A stretch of DNA of 64,000 nucleotides from Branchiostoma floridae (GCF_000003815.2 NC_049997.1:10347860-10411859); one strand, 5' to 3'; positions 21,101 to 28,515 are shown, counted from the first letter of the stretch. The notes: generated from the letters alone by a model not told the origin. Translations and numbers: made by a program.

Positions 21101-24100
21101 TGTACCTGAAAATTTGTTTAGGTACACAGCCCTACTCAGCAGTCAGACCAGCGGCAGTCTTCAGGTTACAGTCAGCACCTGCCATGAGGAGGATCTCCAC
21201 CTTCATCTTGCTATCACTCTGTCTGGCAGCAAGGTGAAGTGCTGTCCAACTGCCATAACCTGCTTTTGCATTAACAGTTTCAACATCCATTCCCAGACCT
21301 GTCAGATGGAGGACCATGTTCTCTGTTCTCCCCGGCCCTCCTTCAACCAGACTCAGGTGGAGGGCTGTATTGTTGGAAGAGTCGCTTTCCGATAACGAAG
21401 CACCGTGTTTTATGGCAACATCGATAACATCTATATGTCCACGCTTTGCAGCTTCCAAAAGTGGAGTTCTTCCTCCATAACCGCTTTTCACAGATAGATC
21501 GCCACCATGAGAACACAGCACCTCGACAACATTGGAGTGACCATTCCTTGCAGCGTGGTAAAGTGCTGTGCAGTCTGCCGTTCCCTTGGCATTGACGTCT
21601 GCACTGTGGTGCAATAACATCTTTATAGCAGGAACATTCCCTATGTCAGCTGCTCGGTGAAGTGCTGTGTTGCCATTGTAGTCTTCTGGTCCCTTTGCAT
21701 TGACGTCCGCGCCGTCTTGCAACAACATCTCTATAATATCAGCATGCCCTCTGTCAGCTGCTAGGTGAAGTGCCGTCTTGCCTTTAGAGTCGGCTGCGTT
21801 GACATCCACCCCTCGGCGCAGCAACAGCTCTACAAAAGGAGCCAGCCCTGATGTAGCTACAAAGTGAAGTACAGATTGGCCGGCATCGTTAGTTGCACTG
21901 ACGTCTGCCCCTCTGTTTAACAACATCACAGCAGGTGCACTGGCTGGAAGTAGCCCTTTGTCGGCGGCATAGTGAAGCGGTGTCCATCCCTTGTGGTCAG
22001 TGACATTGATGTCTGCCCCTCTGTCTAACAGCACCTCCATCATAACACAATCCCCTTCTTCTGAAGCATTGTGGAGGGCTGTTTGACCCCACTTGTTTGC
22101 TGCGTTGACCTCCGCCCCTCGGTCCAACAGCAAGTGCACAGCAGGACAGTGCCCTTCCGAGGCAGCATAGTGAAGTGCTGTTTCGTGATAGTACTTGACA
22201 TGCAAACATTTTGCATTCACATCCACCCCTCCATCTAGTAGGGAGATGATCTTGTCACAGTCCCCGGATGATGCAGCTGAGAAGAGTTCTGCTTTCTTCA
22301 TGGTTTCACTGTTACACAAGGACTGAAGGTCTAGCATCTGTACCTGGTATGAAGAAGAAATAGAAAAACAACAACATTTGACTCAACAACAACAAAAGCA
22401 ACATCAACAAGACCTTAGCATGTCCAGGTAAAAGGATACAATATACAGAATTTCAGCTGCAGTACCAAGGTCACACATCAGGGAGCCCAAAGTTGACTTT
22501 GACCTTCATCTTCCCTTGCCAACACCTACCCAAATATCATTGCAATCCTTTCAGAGGTTCAAAAGCTATGCTGACTCAAACTTTCAAAGGCAGCACAATC
22601 TTCAACAAAAAAGATAACATAAAAACAAATTAAAGGATGAAAGTACATGCAGGGGGGAAGAAAAAAGCCTCGTGGCTTATACATAGTCTTCCTCCAAAGT
22701 AACAAATAATAATAATACAATTTTACAACTCATAAGCTGAATAAAGATTGAATAGATGTGTAAAAATTATACATTAGACAATAATGTAACCAAAAGAATT
22801 ATAAAAGAGTTGGGAGACCTCATATCTCCATGAAATAGTCTGATTATGTACATTATTTCCACATTTACATAATCTTTGTTTGGTTATGTATGCATTTGCA
22901 TAATTTGCACTTCATTGTGTAAATCTCTGCCAAAGATATCTGCATGCTAAATATCATGGAAATCCATCATTCCTATGTTTCGTTATGCTCTTTGGAAGAT
23001 TTTGACCAAGTTGCCCGTGCAGATCCAGAGCAAGCCGCTAGGAGGCCCAAACATATACTGTAAATGCAGAAATTTTCGCGGTGGTTTTACATTCGTGGTT
23101 CTCGCATTGCAAATTTACCGCGATCTTAAAACCACCGCAAACATTTTTGCATGGCAGTAAGAGACTACAGTGCATGGTGCTACCATGAACTTAAAACCAC
23201 CGCGAACAGTCCTTTTCCCGCTACCGCGAAATTAAATCCCTGCGAACTTAAATGCATTTACAGTATCACTTCTTCCTTGCATCACAGACCATAGCATGTC
23301 CAGGTCAAAAGATACCAAAAAAAAAAAAATCAAAGTTCTGCTGCAGTACCAGGGTCACATACCAGGGGGTCCAAAATCGACATTGACCTTTGTCTTACCA
23401 ACAATTACCCACATACCAAATATCATTACAATCCATCTAGAAGTTCTAAAGTTATGCTGACCACAAGTTGAAGGAGGCTGCCTAAGTGAGACAAGAATAA
23501 ATGAATAAATATAGAGAATTCGGAACGTAGGAATTTCAGAAAATTTTATCAATGAGCTTTCAAAGCTCCTTGCTGCCGGTGACGTATGGTTTTCGTAATA
23601 AAGGATTATGTCGAACATTATGTCGAACCTGGCGAATTCGGAACTAAGGGATTTCGGAACAGAAGGATTTCGGAACATGGTGATTTCGGTGCATAGGGAT
23701 TTCGGAACACAGGGATTTCAGAATATTAGTAACGTTAGGGATTTCGGAATTATTTAAGGGACGTGGTCGCCCCCCTCCCCCAGGCATGCATAACGTTACT
23801 ATCTGTTCATTCATGACACGCACTTGTGCGTACAAAAGCACCGAAAAAAACTTTTAAGAGACTAGTTAATCATTTCAAGTAAGGCAAGGAAATGTAAGTT
23901 ACCTGTAGTTTGTGGTGGGTACAGAGAAATTCCGTACGACCTGCAGACCGTGGATGCGCCTCTCGTCGCGTCGCGTGGGTGTCGTCATTCGGCACCGCAC
24001 ATATTTTACGACATTTGCTAAGATTGTCGTCATTGACAGTCCTTATCTTCTTGTCAAGGTGCAAAAAACACACTAAAACGGGATCAGCCTGTCAACGTTT

Positions 24101-27100
24101 ACTGTGCAAAAACTTCTGTACTTGAAAGGATCATTCTGTCAATATAACGTTAGTGCACATCTGCCCACTATAATAAAAACGACGATTACAAACTCTGGCT
24201 AAAAGAAACGCTCAGTCAGGCTGAATTTAACTAATATAGTGCATAAAATGAATATAGAAACGAAAGAATAATCAAAGAATGCAGATAATGTAGTTATTGC
24301 AGTGATACATTTCTATTGATTTGCGACAGTTATCCTGGTGGCCGTTTTGCGGCATAATGATGGCTGCTGTCCTTAGTGCTGAAAATGACATCGACTGATA
24401 ACTAACTCTATCCACACGATCTTTCCAGACGATGGGGAACATTACCTTTAGTACAAACACAGTATCATCACTTATTGAAATCAATATCTCTGTATGTCAC
24501 ACTGACTTGAATTTTATACTTACCAGAAGATCTGCTCTCCCGAGTAAGAGGGCACATTGTGAGGGCATGGGGCTTGGCTGCCCTTGTTTCCCCTCTTTAA
24601 ACCAGAATGGCAGTAAAAACATTATGAAATGGCAACGATTGTCTCTTAAGTCTTACTGGAGTTAGACGTAGGACAAACAAAGGCTGCGAAATAATGGACT
24701 GGATGTTAAGTCCTGTGGTTTACGATTTAGCAGCATTTTCATTTTACTGGATTTTTCATCTTTCACCCTCGCCCAGTTTTGCGGTCTCCCGAGTATATAT
24801 CATTCACAAAATTAAGTCAGTGTGACCTAAGCTATAATTCCTTATACTCAGTTTCTTACTGGAATGAGATCTAAAACATCAAATGTGTCTCCTCATTGTT
24901 TCAGGGAAAGGACTGCTACAAGCAGGTTGACTGTGTGACGGGGTCGGTTTGTGACTTCAGGGATGCTGGGTTGACAGGCGGGCGGGGGCAGTGTGCCGAG
25001 CCGCCGAAGTCAACCAAGCCGCTCCCGCCACCCACCGACCCACAGGCTCAGCAAAATACAGCAATGCCTCAAACTCAAAATCCGGCCGTGCAGGCAAAAC
25101 CAACCACTGTCTCCAACCAAACTCCACCAAAACCTCTGCTGCCTCCACAACAACCGGCGACGTTGCGACAGAAACCGATGACGAATGCACAAAAACCGAT
25201 GACGTATAAACAGCGACCGGCTACAGAACCACAGAGACTGGTGAAGTTTCCTCCGGCGGTGATGGCCAACCTTCCCGTAATGCCACCGAAACCCAAGGTT
25301 CCGCTTGACAGCAAACCGACGTATGAAATGGTTAGTCGTCTAAAACTGTCTTACATATTTTACACATTCTTTACCAACTTTACACTCTTTTGACATGGCA
25401 ACATATAAATCTTGAACATAACAGAAAATCTTTCAACCGAGACTGGGGCCGATATCGACTGCCGGGCATCTTTGAATCGTTGCTGACGTCACGCCGCCTT
25501 TCAAGTCACGTGACTTAGGGCTGGGTCATTTCAACTTGAGATGGGCCATAGGACTGTCCGAAAGCTTGCTGGTTTTAGAAAGAGTGGTGCTTTGTTTACA
25601 GAAATAACGCATACAATATTTTCTATAACAATTAAGAATAAATCTATCTTGCCTGTTGTGTTTTTAGATGAAGTTTTGTATGAAAGACGCGGACTGTGAC
25701 AGCACCAGCTACTGCGAGTCGAGAGAGAACCAAGTCGGCGTGTGCAAACAGGGGAGAAGACCGGCCGGCATCTATGTAAGTTATCTTGTGGTTACCAATT
25801 AACAATGATCCAATATGTTATGGTCGTCCTTGTGTGACTTTGCAATTGCTTTTAAACGATGACGCCGATGCAGCTTTCCGTCTACAAATACAAGACGGGG
25901 ATGCGCCAGGTCTCCCGTCCGGGTGATTTGAAGTGAAACACCAACTCCAGACGAAAGGATTTGCTCAATCACACACCGGGGCATGCCCCTACTCTTTTTC
26001 GAAAGGTGTGGTGGGTTCTTAAACGTGCGTAGGGTGTGGCTCTCCCCAAACGCGGGACCTCCATTTAACTTCCTATCCGATTCCTATCCGAAGTTAGCTA
26101 CTCATTTTCACCTGAGTGAAGTGGGGAAAGTGTCTTTCCCAAGATCGGTGTTACGACAGGATTCGAACTTCTCGGACCTCTAGGTCCTGAGCCAAACACG
26201 CTGCAAATTTTGCAACTAAACCGGAGGTCGGGTAACCGGGCACAGTATACGTTTGGCTTACGTTGATGTGAAGTTTGCTGTATTTCCCCTGCTCTGTAGG
26301 GCCAGGTGTGCGGACAGGACACGGACTGTGGTCTGGGCGGGCGGTGTGACCGCACTTTGTACTACGGCATCATGGGAATCTGCCGCGGGGAGAAGAAACC
26401 TGCCCCTCCCCGCCAGCAGTCGGACGTTCCGCTGCCTCCAGCCAATCCGGTAGGTAACATTACATGTACATCATCTACAATTTGATCTTGGGATCGAAAA
26501 CGTTATCCCCCAAATGGCCCAAATAACAATTTCTCAAGCAACTGGATATGGTTTTGGAGACAAGCAGACGTTTCAGATAACATCCGTTATGTTTTGTCAG
26601 TAAAATGTTATCTTGGAGTCCTCCATTGATCAACCAGTTAAGTGTGTCACCTGCTTTCGTTTCGGAGATATCTTGCTCAGAGCTTCTGACTGGAGTGGTG
26701 CTTCTCGACAAACGTAGCAAATTTAGTGAGTGTGACTGAGAGATTTAGTGAGTGAGTATATTAGTGAGTGTGTGAGTGTGTGAGTTGGGTGGATGAGTAA
26801 GTTAGGTGGTTGAGTGAATGAGTGAGTGATCAACAGTAATATTGTTAGCAGGGAGTGTTGCTTGGTGCCCCTCTATTATCAAGTTCGTTATTACTATAGA
26901 ATAGCACTCATGCAGTCGGATGATGTATATAGAGCTGAATGGGAAGCAAAAAAATAACTTGTCATCTTGAATAAAGTACCAATCGCACTTTCCGTACATT
27001 AACAGGCGTGGTCTTCTTTTCCAGATGAAGTACTGTTTCCGCGACAGGGACTGCACGATAGAACAGCGGTGTGATACCTACTACATGCCGCAGTATGGCT

Positions 27101-28161
27101 ATGGTATCTGCGCAGAGGACCTGTCAGCCCTCTCACTGGTAACCGAATATATCACATGTATTTCCGTTTCTGTGGTTGACTTTTCCTCATGCTAGTGTCA
27201 CATTTCCAACCCGACAACCATACTCTGTAGGGCAGTTTTCGGAAACGACAAATTAAAGTTCATGCGTCATTTCATCCTCTACTTCAATTTGTCTTGCTGA
27301 GCCCATCTTTAGACTGTCCCGTGGAGCCCTCATGACATGATGCATGTATGCGGGTCCCCATATCTTGATGGCTTTAGGAATATTTCTCACGTAAATATGT
27401 CTAAGCGCAGCAAAGCACACGTAGGCTAGCGTCATATTTCCACAAAGGGGCCCGGCTGGGCAGTTTAGGGGAGCGAAAAAACGATCTGAAAGAGAACAAA
27501 AACACAAAACGGACCAAAGATAATTCAACAAACTGCCTTGTGCATATCTATTGGCATAAACTCTAATTTGTCGTTTCCGCAAACGGCCCGACCGGGCCTT
27601 GGGTAGGAAATGTAACCTAGGCCAACAAATAAATCTGCAGAGTAGCACAGAAGAGGTCAAGTTTTACTGACCAGATGTGGCGATCAGCCGCGTCAGTAAA
27701 ATGAAAATAAAAACAACAGCAGGACAAGGGTTACGTTACATGTGAATGTATAGATAAAGATGTACTAGTATTCACCTTCCCTTTCCTGCTCTCCCTACCC
27801 CAGGGGTGTCTGTGTAGCGTTGGAATCAGAACGAGTAGGTCCCGAGTTCGATACTCGCTATGCCCCTGCCCACATGACGGTGGAATGACGTCCACCGAGC
27901 CTCACGGCTAATCTGTTAAAAGGGGTGCCAAAACACCTACGAATCTGGTGTGCCAGTGTGTCAACATCTGCAAACTTTCCACTAAGACCTGTAAATTTTC
28001 CCCCCACCCCAGCCGAAGTCAGAAGTGCGGGAAGTTGTGCTGAAGGGAGCCCGGCTGTACGGGTCCGCTAAAACCTGCCGAGGGGACCGGGACTGTCCTA
28101 AATGGGAGTACTGCTCGGACCAGAGCGGGGTAACCGTCGGGTTGTGTACGGTAAGTCCAGT

Positions 28162-28194
<33 letters not shown>

Positions 28195-28515
28195 TAAACA
28201 AAAAAGCAAACAAACAAACAAACAAACAAACAAACAAAAATGTTGTCGCCCAGTAGGTGAAACCTTTTAATGGGTGTTTTTTTTTCGCTCTCTCTTCATT
28301 GTGAGGTTTTTAAGTTGACCGACGCATCTTGAGTTGTCAAAACAGTGGTTGTATCTGCTGTACTAAAACAATTGCTTATTTCGTCTGTCACTGTCTGCTA
28401 ATGAATCTTTTGTTTCTTCCAGGGCCAGGACTGCTACCGTGATGCGGACTGCGAGGGCGCGAAATGCAAGTCGGGAAGTATGAATCCCAAACGAAAGGGA
28501 TACTGCATGATGTAA
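12127..28515 (+). CDS. Secreted seven-module cysteine-rich protein (gene span, eight coding exons)
   Basis: Joining 12127-12195, 15466-15567, 24905-25330, 25668-25775, 26300-26449, 27025-27138, 28013-28150 and 28423-28515 gives one open frame of 399 codons plus TAA. Every intron is GT-AG and phase 0. Residues 1-23 form a signal peptide. The rest holds seven four-cysteine modules of pattern C-x5-C-x4/5-C-x9-13-C, usually with an acidic 'D-x-D/H-C' second cysteine and 'G-x-C' at the last. A proline/glutamine-rich linker occupies about residues 90-199. There is no membrane segment, so it is probably secreted and disulfide-rich. The spacing resembles the Dickkopf N-terminal cysteine-rich motif, but this is only a resemblance and no function can be assigned. 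It is convergent with a related minus-strand gene ending at 32512. Intron 2 (9.3 kb) contains a mobile element and an antisense gene; further exons there cannot be excluded. Confidence 0.8.
12556..12707. mobile_element. Foldback MITE (CTCCAAGCAGAG family) in intron 1
   Basis: Arms of about 60-70 bp face each other, left TACTCTCTAAGCAGAGGTC and right GACCTCTGCTTGGAGTGTA. The interior GACATTTTCCTT pairs with AAGGAAAAGGTC, and GCCGTCTTTT pairs with AAAAGACGGC. The element is non-coding. Relatives are at 29741-29942, 55453-55640, 55735-55868 and 56393-56524. Confidence 0.75.
12708..14019. other. Intron 1 sequence, no feature recognised
   Basis: Short overlapping open frames on both strands near 13570-13930 have no recognisable protein character. 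I found no four-cysteine module with splice signals here. Confidence 0.5.
14016..14150. repeat. One arm of a CTCCAAGCAGAG-family element
   Basis: 'CTTTCCAAGCAGAGGTTAGG' followed by 'gaggcgtttttatcaggttt' matches the left arm of the elements at 29741 and 55453. The opposite arm is missing. Confidence 0.5.
14210..14351. mobile_element. Foldback element with TAGCCTCTGCCAGG ends
   Basis: Left TTAGCCTCTGCCAGGCTCCA and right GTGGATCCTGGCAGAGGCTA are inverted copies. The interior includes 'ggtcgcaagccatactcctc', also seen inverted in the element at 30107-30372. Another member is at 59281-59430. Confidence 0.65.
14600..14830. repeat. Dispersed repeat, copy of 9274-9520
   Basis: Shares 'aggccatgttgatt', 'gcgcatcaatttttgtccgt' and 'caggaaacgga' with the earlier copy. 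It is non-coding. Confidence 0.6.
15053..15289. repeat. Segment flanked by 20-bp direct repeats
   Basis: GCCGTTGGGGATCGGGCGTT at 15053-15072 recurs with one change as GCCGTTGGGGACCGGGCGTT at 15270-15289. The 197 bp between them carry two 'ctgattggttgacagctt' / 'atgattggctgatagctt' copies. This could be a local duplication or an insertion with a long target duplication. Confidence 0.45.
15466..15567 (+). CDS. Exon 2: cysteine module 1
   Basis: A T-rich tract ending TTTTTTTTTCAG precedes the exon, and GTATGT follows. It encodes 34 residues beginning TALVGSLSHCKSDDHC and ending NGMCM. Cysteine spacing is x5, x5, x10. Both borders are phase 0. Confidence 0.8.
15592..15605. repeat. Direct repeat TCAGACAGCAAAGT (left copy), probable target duplication
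   Basis: The same 14 bases occur at 19642-19655. The two copies bracket about 4 kb of sequence not related to the flanks. The right copy abuts the tRNA-like head of a SINE; the left copy abuts a T-run that would be that SINE's A-tail on the minus strand. Confidence 0.6.
15688..15803. repeat. 58-bp tandem duplication
   Basis: 'aatgtaccgtgcgtttttac' through 'cccttcaaataaacg' occurs twice in direct succession, with one or two differences. Confidence 0.8.
15979..16193. mobile_element. Foldback element with GGAATAACCC-repeat arms
   Basis: The left arm is GGGTATTTAGC followed by four GGAATAACC(C) units. The right arm is the inverse: GGTTATTCCGGG units ending CCGGTAAATACCC. Arms of about 50 bp enclose about 115 bp of AT-rich sequence. 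'GTTGACGG' occurs just outside both ends. Confidence 0.7.
16194..17098. other. Sequence upstream of the 42-bp array, inside the probable element
   Basis: 16318-16588 has short open frames on both strands without recognisable similarity. Near 16480 and 16655 the text 'ttcgatcgtaagagtaacgt' / 'ttgattgtaaaaatatcgta' is partly duplicated. A 'ctatatatacaag' run near 16900 is TATA-like. No gene is called. Confidence 0.4.
17099..17417. repeat. 42-bp tandem array with TGTGCATTTTGCACA palindromes
   Basis: About seven units start 'actgtgcattttgcacacac', at roughly 17101, 17144, 17184, 17226, 17268, 17310, 17352 and a partial at 17395. Each unit centres on the palindrome TGTGCA-TTT-TGCACA. The array ends about 30 bp before the ATG of the protease-like ORF. 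The 42-bp period keeps several frames open on both strands, and those frames are not genes. Clustered palindromes next to a mobile-element gene could be binding sites for a protein of the element or a promoter region; that is inference. Confidence 0.85.
17446..18708 (+). CDS. UL36/herpes-tegument-type cysteine protease-like protein, element-borne
   Basis: A continuous 420-codon ORF starts at an ATG just after the 42-bp array. The first about 200 residues resemble the tegument-protein N-terminal (UL36-type, peptidase C76-like) deubiquitinase fold. Visible landmarks are Q12 in HQGD, C26 in GKQCTANAL, a 'DLDGVLFQGDALY' block (50-62), and an aspartate-x-histidine pair D156/H158 in FVYDSHARS. These fit the Gln/Cys and Asp-x-His active-site layout of that family. 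Residues about 290-400 are Lys/Gln/Glu-rich with repeated 'KQ/EQKT..' text, like a charged helical tail. Such proteins are known from animal mobile elements; nothing suggests a recent virus. The family call is from motif reading alone. The ORF is intact and has no frameshift. Confidence 0.65.
   Translation: MCESILSGKYHQGDIIFSGDNRGKQCTANALMAVVNHSTCRQAITWTSTDLDGVLFQGDALYTYIKPSLRSGVEFLSVDDIPDYLQLYNNTVRVSIKESYTGDIFATEAVYPYYTLKKALEAAFAESNTCLFITAHGITGSTVALLHADNKYFVYDSHARSPITALPDSHGTSTLSMHSSNSNLVSFLQQLNWNTTCNFEVVPVQAENVFLSVEPTGIHIINLTSNVSSMIESENCFQVQQQHTYTLVKPEFVSTKENLQQPNTAFPFAPHCNQSTGKNIVPCTTSKHPSAMPENRNEGLLNQLVMSPNAASNLNDKKVQGLAIQSAICKDKQEKQTYQQKTESLAEQRTSYKAKKANETCEQKAAQQSLYAAVCKLRFRHPYYGRGRKQHANLIVDWRRIADWFLIGYTSCLVGSPRHV
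18590..18799 (+). promoter_or_regulatory. CCAAT/TATA promoter-like block
   Basis: Within about 120 bp lie CCAAT at 18620, inverted CCAAT boxes (GATTGG) near 18635 and 18663, and TATAAATA at 18704-18711. The order and spacing look like a strong core promoter on the plus strand. The TATA overlaps the stop codon of the preceding ORF. An ATG follows at 18800, with a 70-codon frame that I do not recognise. Confidence 0.4.
19106..19641 (-). repeat. tRNA-derived SINE, minus orientation
   Basis: Read on the minus strand from 19641, the head GGGACCGCGTGGCACGATCG and the B-box-like GGTTCAAATCC lie at tRNA-like spacing. They are followed by 'gggaaaggcactttacacga' and a roughly 450-bp body ending in an A-rich stretch. 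The 14-bp direct repeat TCAGACAGCAAAGT abuts its 5' end. The head cannot be a working tRNA gene because the 3' half does not fold as one. A relative is at 26060-26225. Confidence 0.65.
19642..19655. repeat. Direct repeat TCAGACAGCAAAGT (right copy)
   Basis: Identical to 15592-15605. It is probably the target duplication of the SINE, now separated from its partner by the element inserted in the SINE tail. Confidence 0.6.
19973..20085. mobile_element. TAGCCTGG-type foldback element
   Basis: CTAGCCTGGTATCCAACCGT and TATTATAGCTCCTGAGTCTC on the left pair with GAGACTCGGGAGCTATAATA and GGGCTAG on the right. It is nearly the same as the element at 1505-1596. Confidence 0.65.
20086..20552. other. 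AT-rich sequence downstream of the ankyrin gene
   Basis: This is probably ancestral 3' UTR or intron sequence for the minus-strand ankyrin gene. I did not find a clear AATAAA on the minus strand here. Confidence 0.4.
20553..20738 (-). pseudogene. Stranded SOCS-box tail of the ankyrin gene
   Basis: On the minus strand 61 codons, open and in the same frame as the ankyrin ORF once the element and one target-duplication copy are discounted, run to TAG at 20553-20555. They contain a BC box (LQRACRMKI, fitting L-x3-C-x3-I) and a Cul5-box-like LPLATILKNYL. This is the Elongin B/C and Cullin-5 binding SOCS box found at the C-terminus of ankyrin-SOCS (ASB) proteins. The hAT MITE at 20747-21134 places a stop codon before it, so ordinary translation does not reach it. 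Confidence 0.8.
20747..21134. mobile_element. hAT-type MITE inserted in the ankyrin-SOCS gene
   Basis: The 388-bp element has inverted termini TAGGGCTGTGTACCTAAA (left) and TTTAGGTACACAGCCCTA (right). It is flanked by a perfect 8-bp duplication CTCAGCAG at 20739-20746 and 21135-21142. The interior carries GGTACAGGTAC and TCCGGACC runs like the copy at 4298-4665. The last three plus-strand bases, CTA, read as TAG on the minus strand and end the ankyrin ORF. Confidence 0.9.
21132..22337 (-). CDS. Ankyrin-repeat protein, ASB-like, truncated by a MITE
   Basis: A 401-residue ORF starts MLDLQSLCNSETMKKAELFS and holds about 11 ankyrin repeats from residue about 30 to the end. Typical text is TALHYAASEGH, VHLLLDRGAEVNAANKWG and TALHLAADRGHADIIEMLL. 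Ankyrin arrays bind partner proteins; in ASB proteins the array selects a substrate and a SOCS box recruits a Cullin-5 ubiquitin ligase. Here the ORF ends at a TAG supplied by the terminal repeat of a hAT MITE, and the SOCS box lies beyond it. The exon starts after a good acceptor (TTTCTTCTTCATACCAG) at 22344. The gene is antisense inside intron 2 of the plus-strand cysteine-module gene. The truncated product could still bind partners but should not recruit Elongin B/C. Confidence 0.85.
   Translation of the reverse strand: MLDLQSLCNSETMKKAELFSAASSGDCDKIISLLDGGVDVNAKCLHVKYYHETALHYAASEGHCPAVHLLLDRGAEVNAANKWGQTALHNASEEGDCVMMEVLLDRGADINVTDHKGWTPLHYAADKGLLPASAPAVMLLNRGADVSATNDAGQSVLHFVATSGLAPFVELLLRRGVDVNAADSKGKTALHLAADRGHADIIEMLLQDGADVNAKGPEDYNGNTALHRAADIGNVPAIKMLLHHSADVNAKGTADCTALYHAARNGHSNVVEVLCSHGGDLSVKSGYGGRTPLLEAAKRGHIDVIDVAIKHGASLSESDSSNNTALHLSLVEGGPGRTENMVLHLTGLGMDVETVNAKAGYGSWTALHLAARQSDSKMKVEILLMAGADCNLKTAAGLTAE
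22338..22343 (-). other. 5' UTR end of the ankyrin exon (splice acceptor side)
   Basis: On the minus strand the polypyrimidine tract TTTCTATTTCTTCTTCATAC then CAG at 22344-22346 precedes GTACAG-ATG. The first ATG of this exon is the ORF start. Confidence 0.55.
22400..23480. repeat. Dispersed repeat copies ('gcagtaccaaggtcacac' family)
   Basis: 22420-22600 and 23270-23470 share 'agcatgtccaggt(a/c)aaa', 'ctgcagtacca(a/g)ggtcaca' and 'aaatatcatt(g/a)caatcc'. Related text occurs at 57030-57660. 22815-22840 has 'gacctcatatctccatgaaa', which also begins the family near 56680. The family is non-coding. Confidence 0.55.
23056..23265. mobile_element. MITE with CTGTAAATGCA termini and TA target
   Basis: TACTGTAAATGCAGAAATTT on the left and TTAAATGCATTTACAGTA on the right are inverted. 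Inside are several inverted pairs of 'TTCGCGGTGGTTTTA' / 'TAAAACCACCGC'. The outer TA is the likely target duplication. It lies inside a copy of the older dispersed repeat described at 22400-23480. Confidence 0.7.
23637..23752. repeat. Degenerate short tandem repeat (GGGATTTCGGAACA)
   Basis: Six or so imperfect units of 'gggatttcggaaca' lie in a row. A related phrase is at 23516-23535. It is non-coding. Confidence 0.6.
23903..24070 (-). other. Candidate 5' UTR exon of the ankyrin gene
   Basis: On the minus strand the segment ends ...CACCACAAACTACAG followed by a GTAACT donor, and it would splice to the acceptor at 22344. It contains an upstream ATG whose short frame overlaps the main start after splicing, so the main ATG at 22337 is probably reached by leaky scanning. 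The upper border is unknown. Confidence 0.4.
24071..24904. other. Distal intron 2 of the plus-strand gene / upstream of the ankyrin gene
   Basis: No gene is recognised. The sequence is mildly AT-rich. If the ankyrin gene's promoter is here, nothing in the text marks it clearly. Confidence 0.4.
24905..25330 (+). CDS. Exon 3: cysteine module 2 and Pro/Gln-rich linker
   Basis: The acceptor CTCCTCATTGTTTCAG precedes the exon and GTTAGT follows it. It encodes 142 residues. The module is C-x5-C-x5-C-x13-C, starting GKDCYKQVDCVTGSVC. About 110 residues of Pro, Gln, Thr and Lys with no cysteine follow (e.g. PQTQNPAVQAKPTTV), probably an extended spacer. An alternating 'QKPMT(N/Y)' pair suggests small internal duplication. 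Confidence 0.8.
25331..25667. other. Intron 3
   Basis: 337 bp, GT-AG, with a T-rich acceptor (TTGTGTTTTTAG). No other feature was seen. Confidence 0.7.
25668..25775 (+). CDS. Exon 4: cysteine module 3
   Basis: The exon encodes 36 residues beginning MKFCMKDADCDSTSYC and ending RPAGIY; cysteine spacing is x5, x5, x9. The acceptor TTTTTAG and donor GTAAGT are good, and both borders are phase 0. Confidence 0.85.
26060..26225 (-). repeat. tRNA-derived SINE fragment in intron 4, minus orientation
   Basis: Read on the minus strand: 'gcgtgtttggctcaggacct', a B-box-like AGTTCGAATCC, then 'cgatcttgggaaagacactt' and 'cactcaggtgaaaatgagta'. It is the same family as 19106-19641 but shorter. Confidence 0.6.
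26300..26449 (+). CDS. Exon 5: cysteine module 4
   Basis: The exon encodes 50 residues beginning GQVCGQDTDCGLGGRC; spacing is x5, x5, x11, followed by a basic and proline-rich tail. The acceptor CCCTGCTCTGTAG and donor GTAGGT are good. Phase 0 at both ends. Confidence 0.85.
26450..27024. other. Intron 5, with a GTGA microsatellite
   Basis: 26724-26832 is a degenerate GTGA/GTGAGT simple repeat. The rest shows nothing recognisable. The acceptor at the 3' end is GTCTTCTTTTCCAG. Confidence 0.65.
27025..27138 (+). CDS. Exon 6: cysteine module 5
   Basis: The exon encodes 38 residues beginning MKYCFRDRDCTIEQRC; spacing is x5, x5, x12. The acceptor is strong. The donor GTAACC is the weakest in the gene, so the exact 3' border is slightly less certain, but it keeps phase 0 like every other border. 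Confidence 0.8.
27415..27622. repeat. GC-rich foldback element in intron 6
   Basis: TAGGCTAGCGTCATATTTCC and GGGGCCCGGCTGGGCAG on one side face ACGGCCCGACCGGGCCTTGG and GGAAATGTAACCTAGGCC on the other. It is the same family as 9605-9781 and 63140-63545. Confidence 0.6.
27803..27960 (+). repeat. Second type of tRNA-like SINE (tentative)
   Basis: GTGTAGCGTTGGAATCAGAA resembles an A box and GAGTTCGATACTCG a B box. Both lie in GTGTCTGTGTAGCG...CTATGCCCCTGCCC, followed by about 90 bp of unrelated tail. It lies just before the exon 7 acceptor. Confidence 0.4.
28013..28150 (+). CDS. Exon 7: cysteine module 6
   Basis: The exon encodes 46 residues. A basic leader (PKSEVREVVLKGARLYGSAK) comes before CRGDRDCPKWEYC; spacing is x5, x5, x10. 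The acceptor TTTTCCCCCCACCCCAG and donor GTAAGT are good. Phase 0 at both ends. Confidence 0.85.
28161..28237. repeat. (CA)n and (CAAA)n microsatellites in intron 7
   Basis: A CA run of about 15 units is followed by a CAAA/CAAACAAA run, directly after the exon 7 donor. Confidence 0.9.
28423..28515 (+). CDS. Exon 8: cysteine module 7 and stop
   Basis: The acceptor TTTTGTTTCTTCCAG precedes the exon. It encodes 30 residues beginning GQDCYRDADCEGAKC and ending KGYCMM, then TAA. Spacing is x5, x4, x12, so the middle gap is one residue shorter than in the other modules. The protein ends two residues after the last cysteine. Confidence 0.85.
   Translation, partial: GQDCYRDADCEGAKCKSGSMNPKRKGYCMM

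Noticed and set aside
24896..25393. 165-codon ORF read as a single gene
   Set aside because: It runs past the GTTAGT donor into intron; the real exon is 24905-25330.
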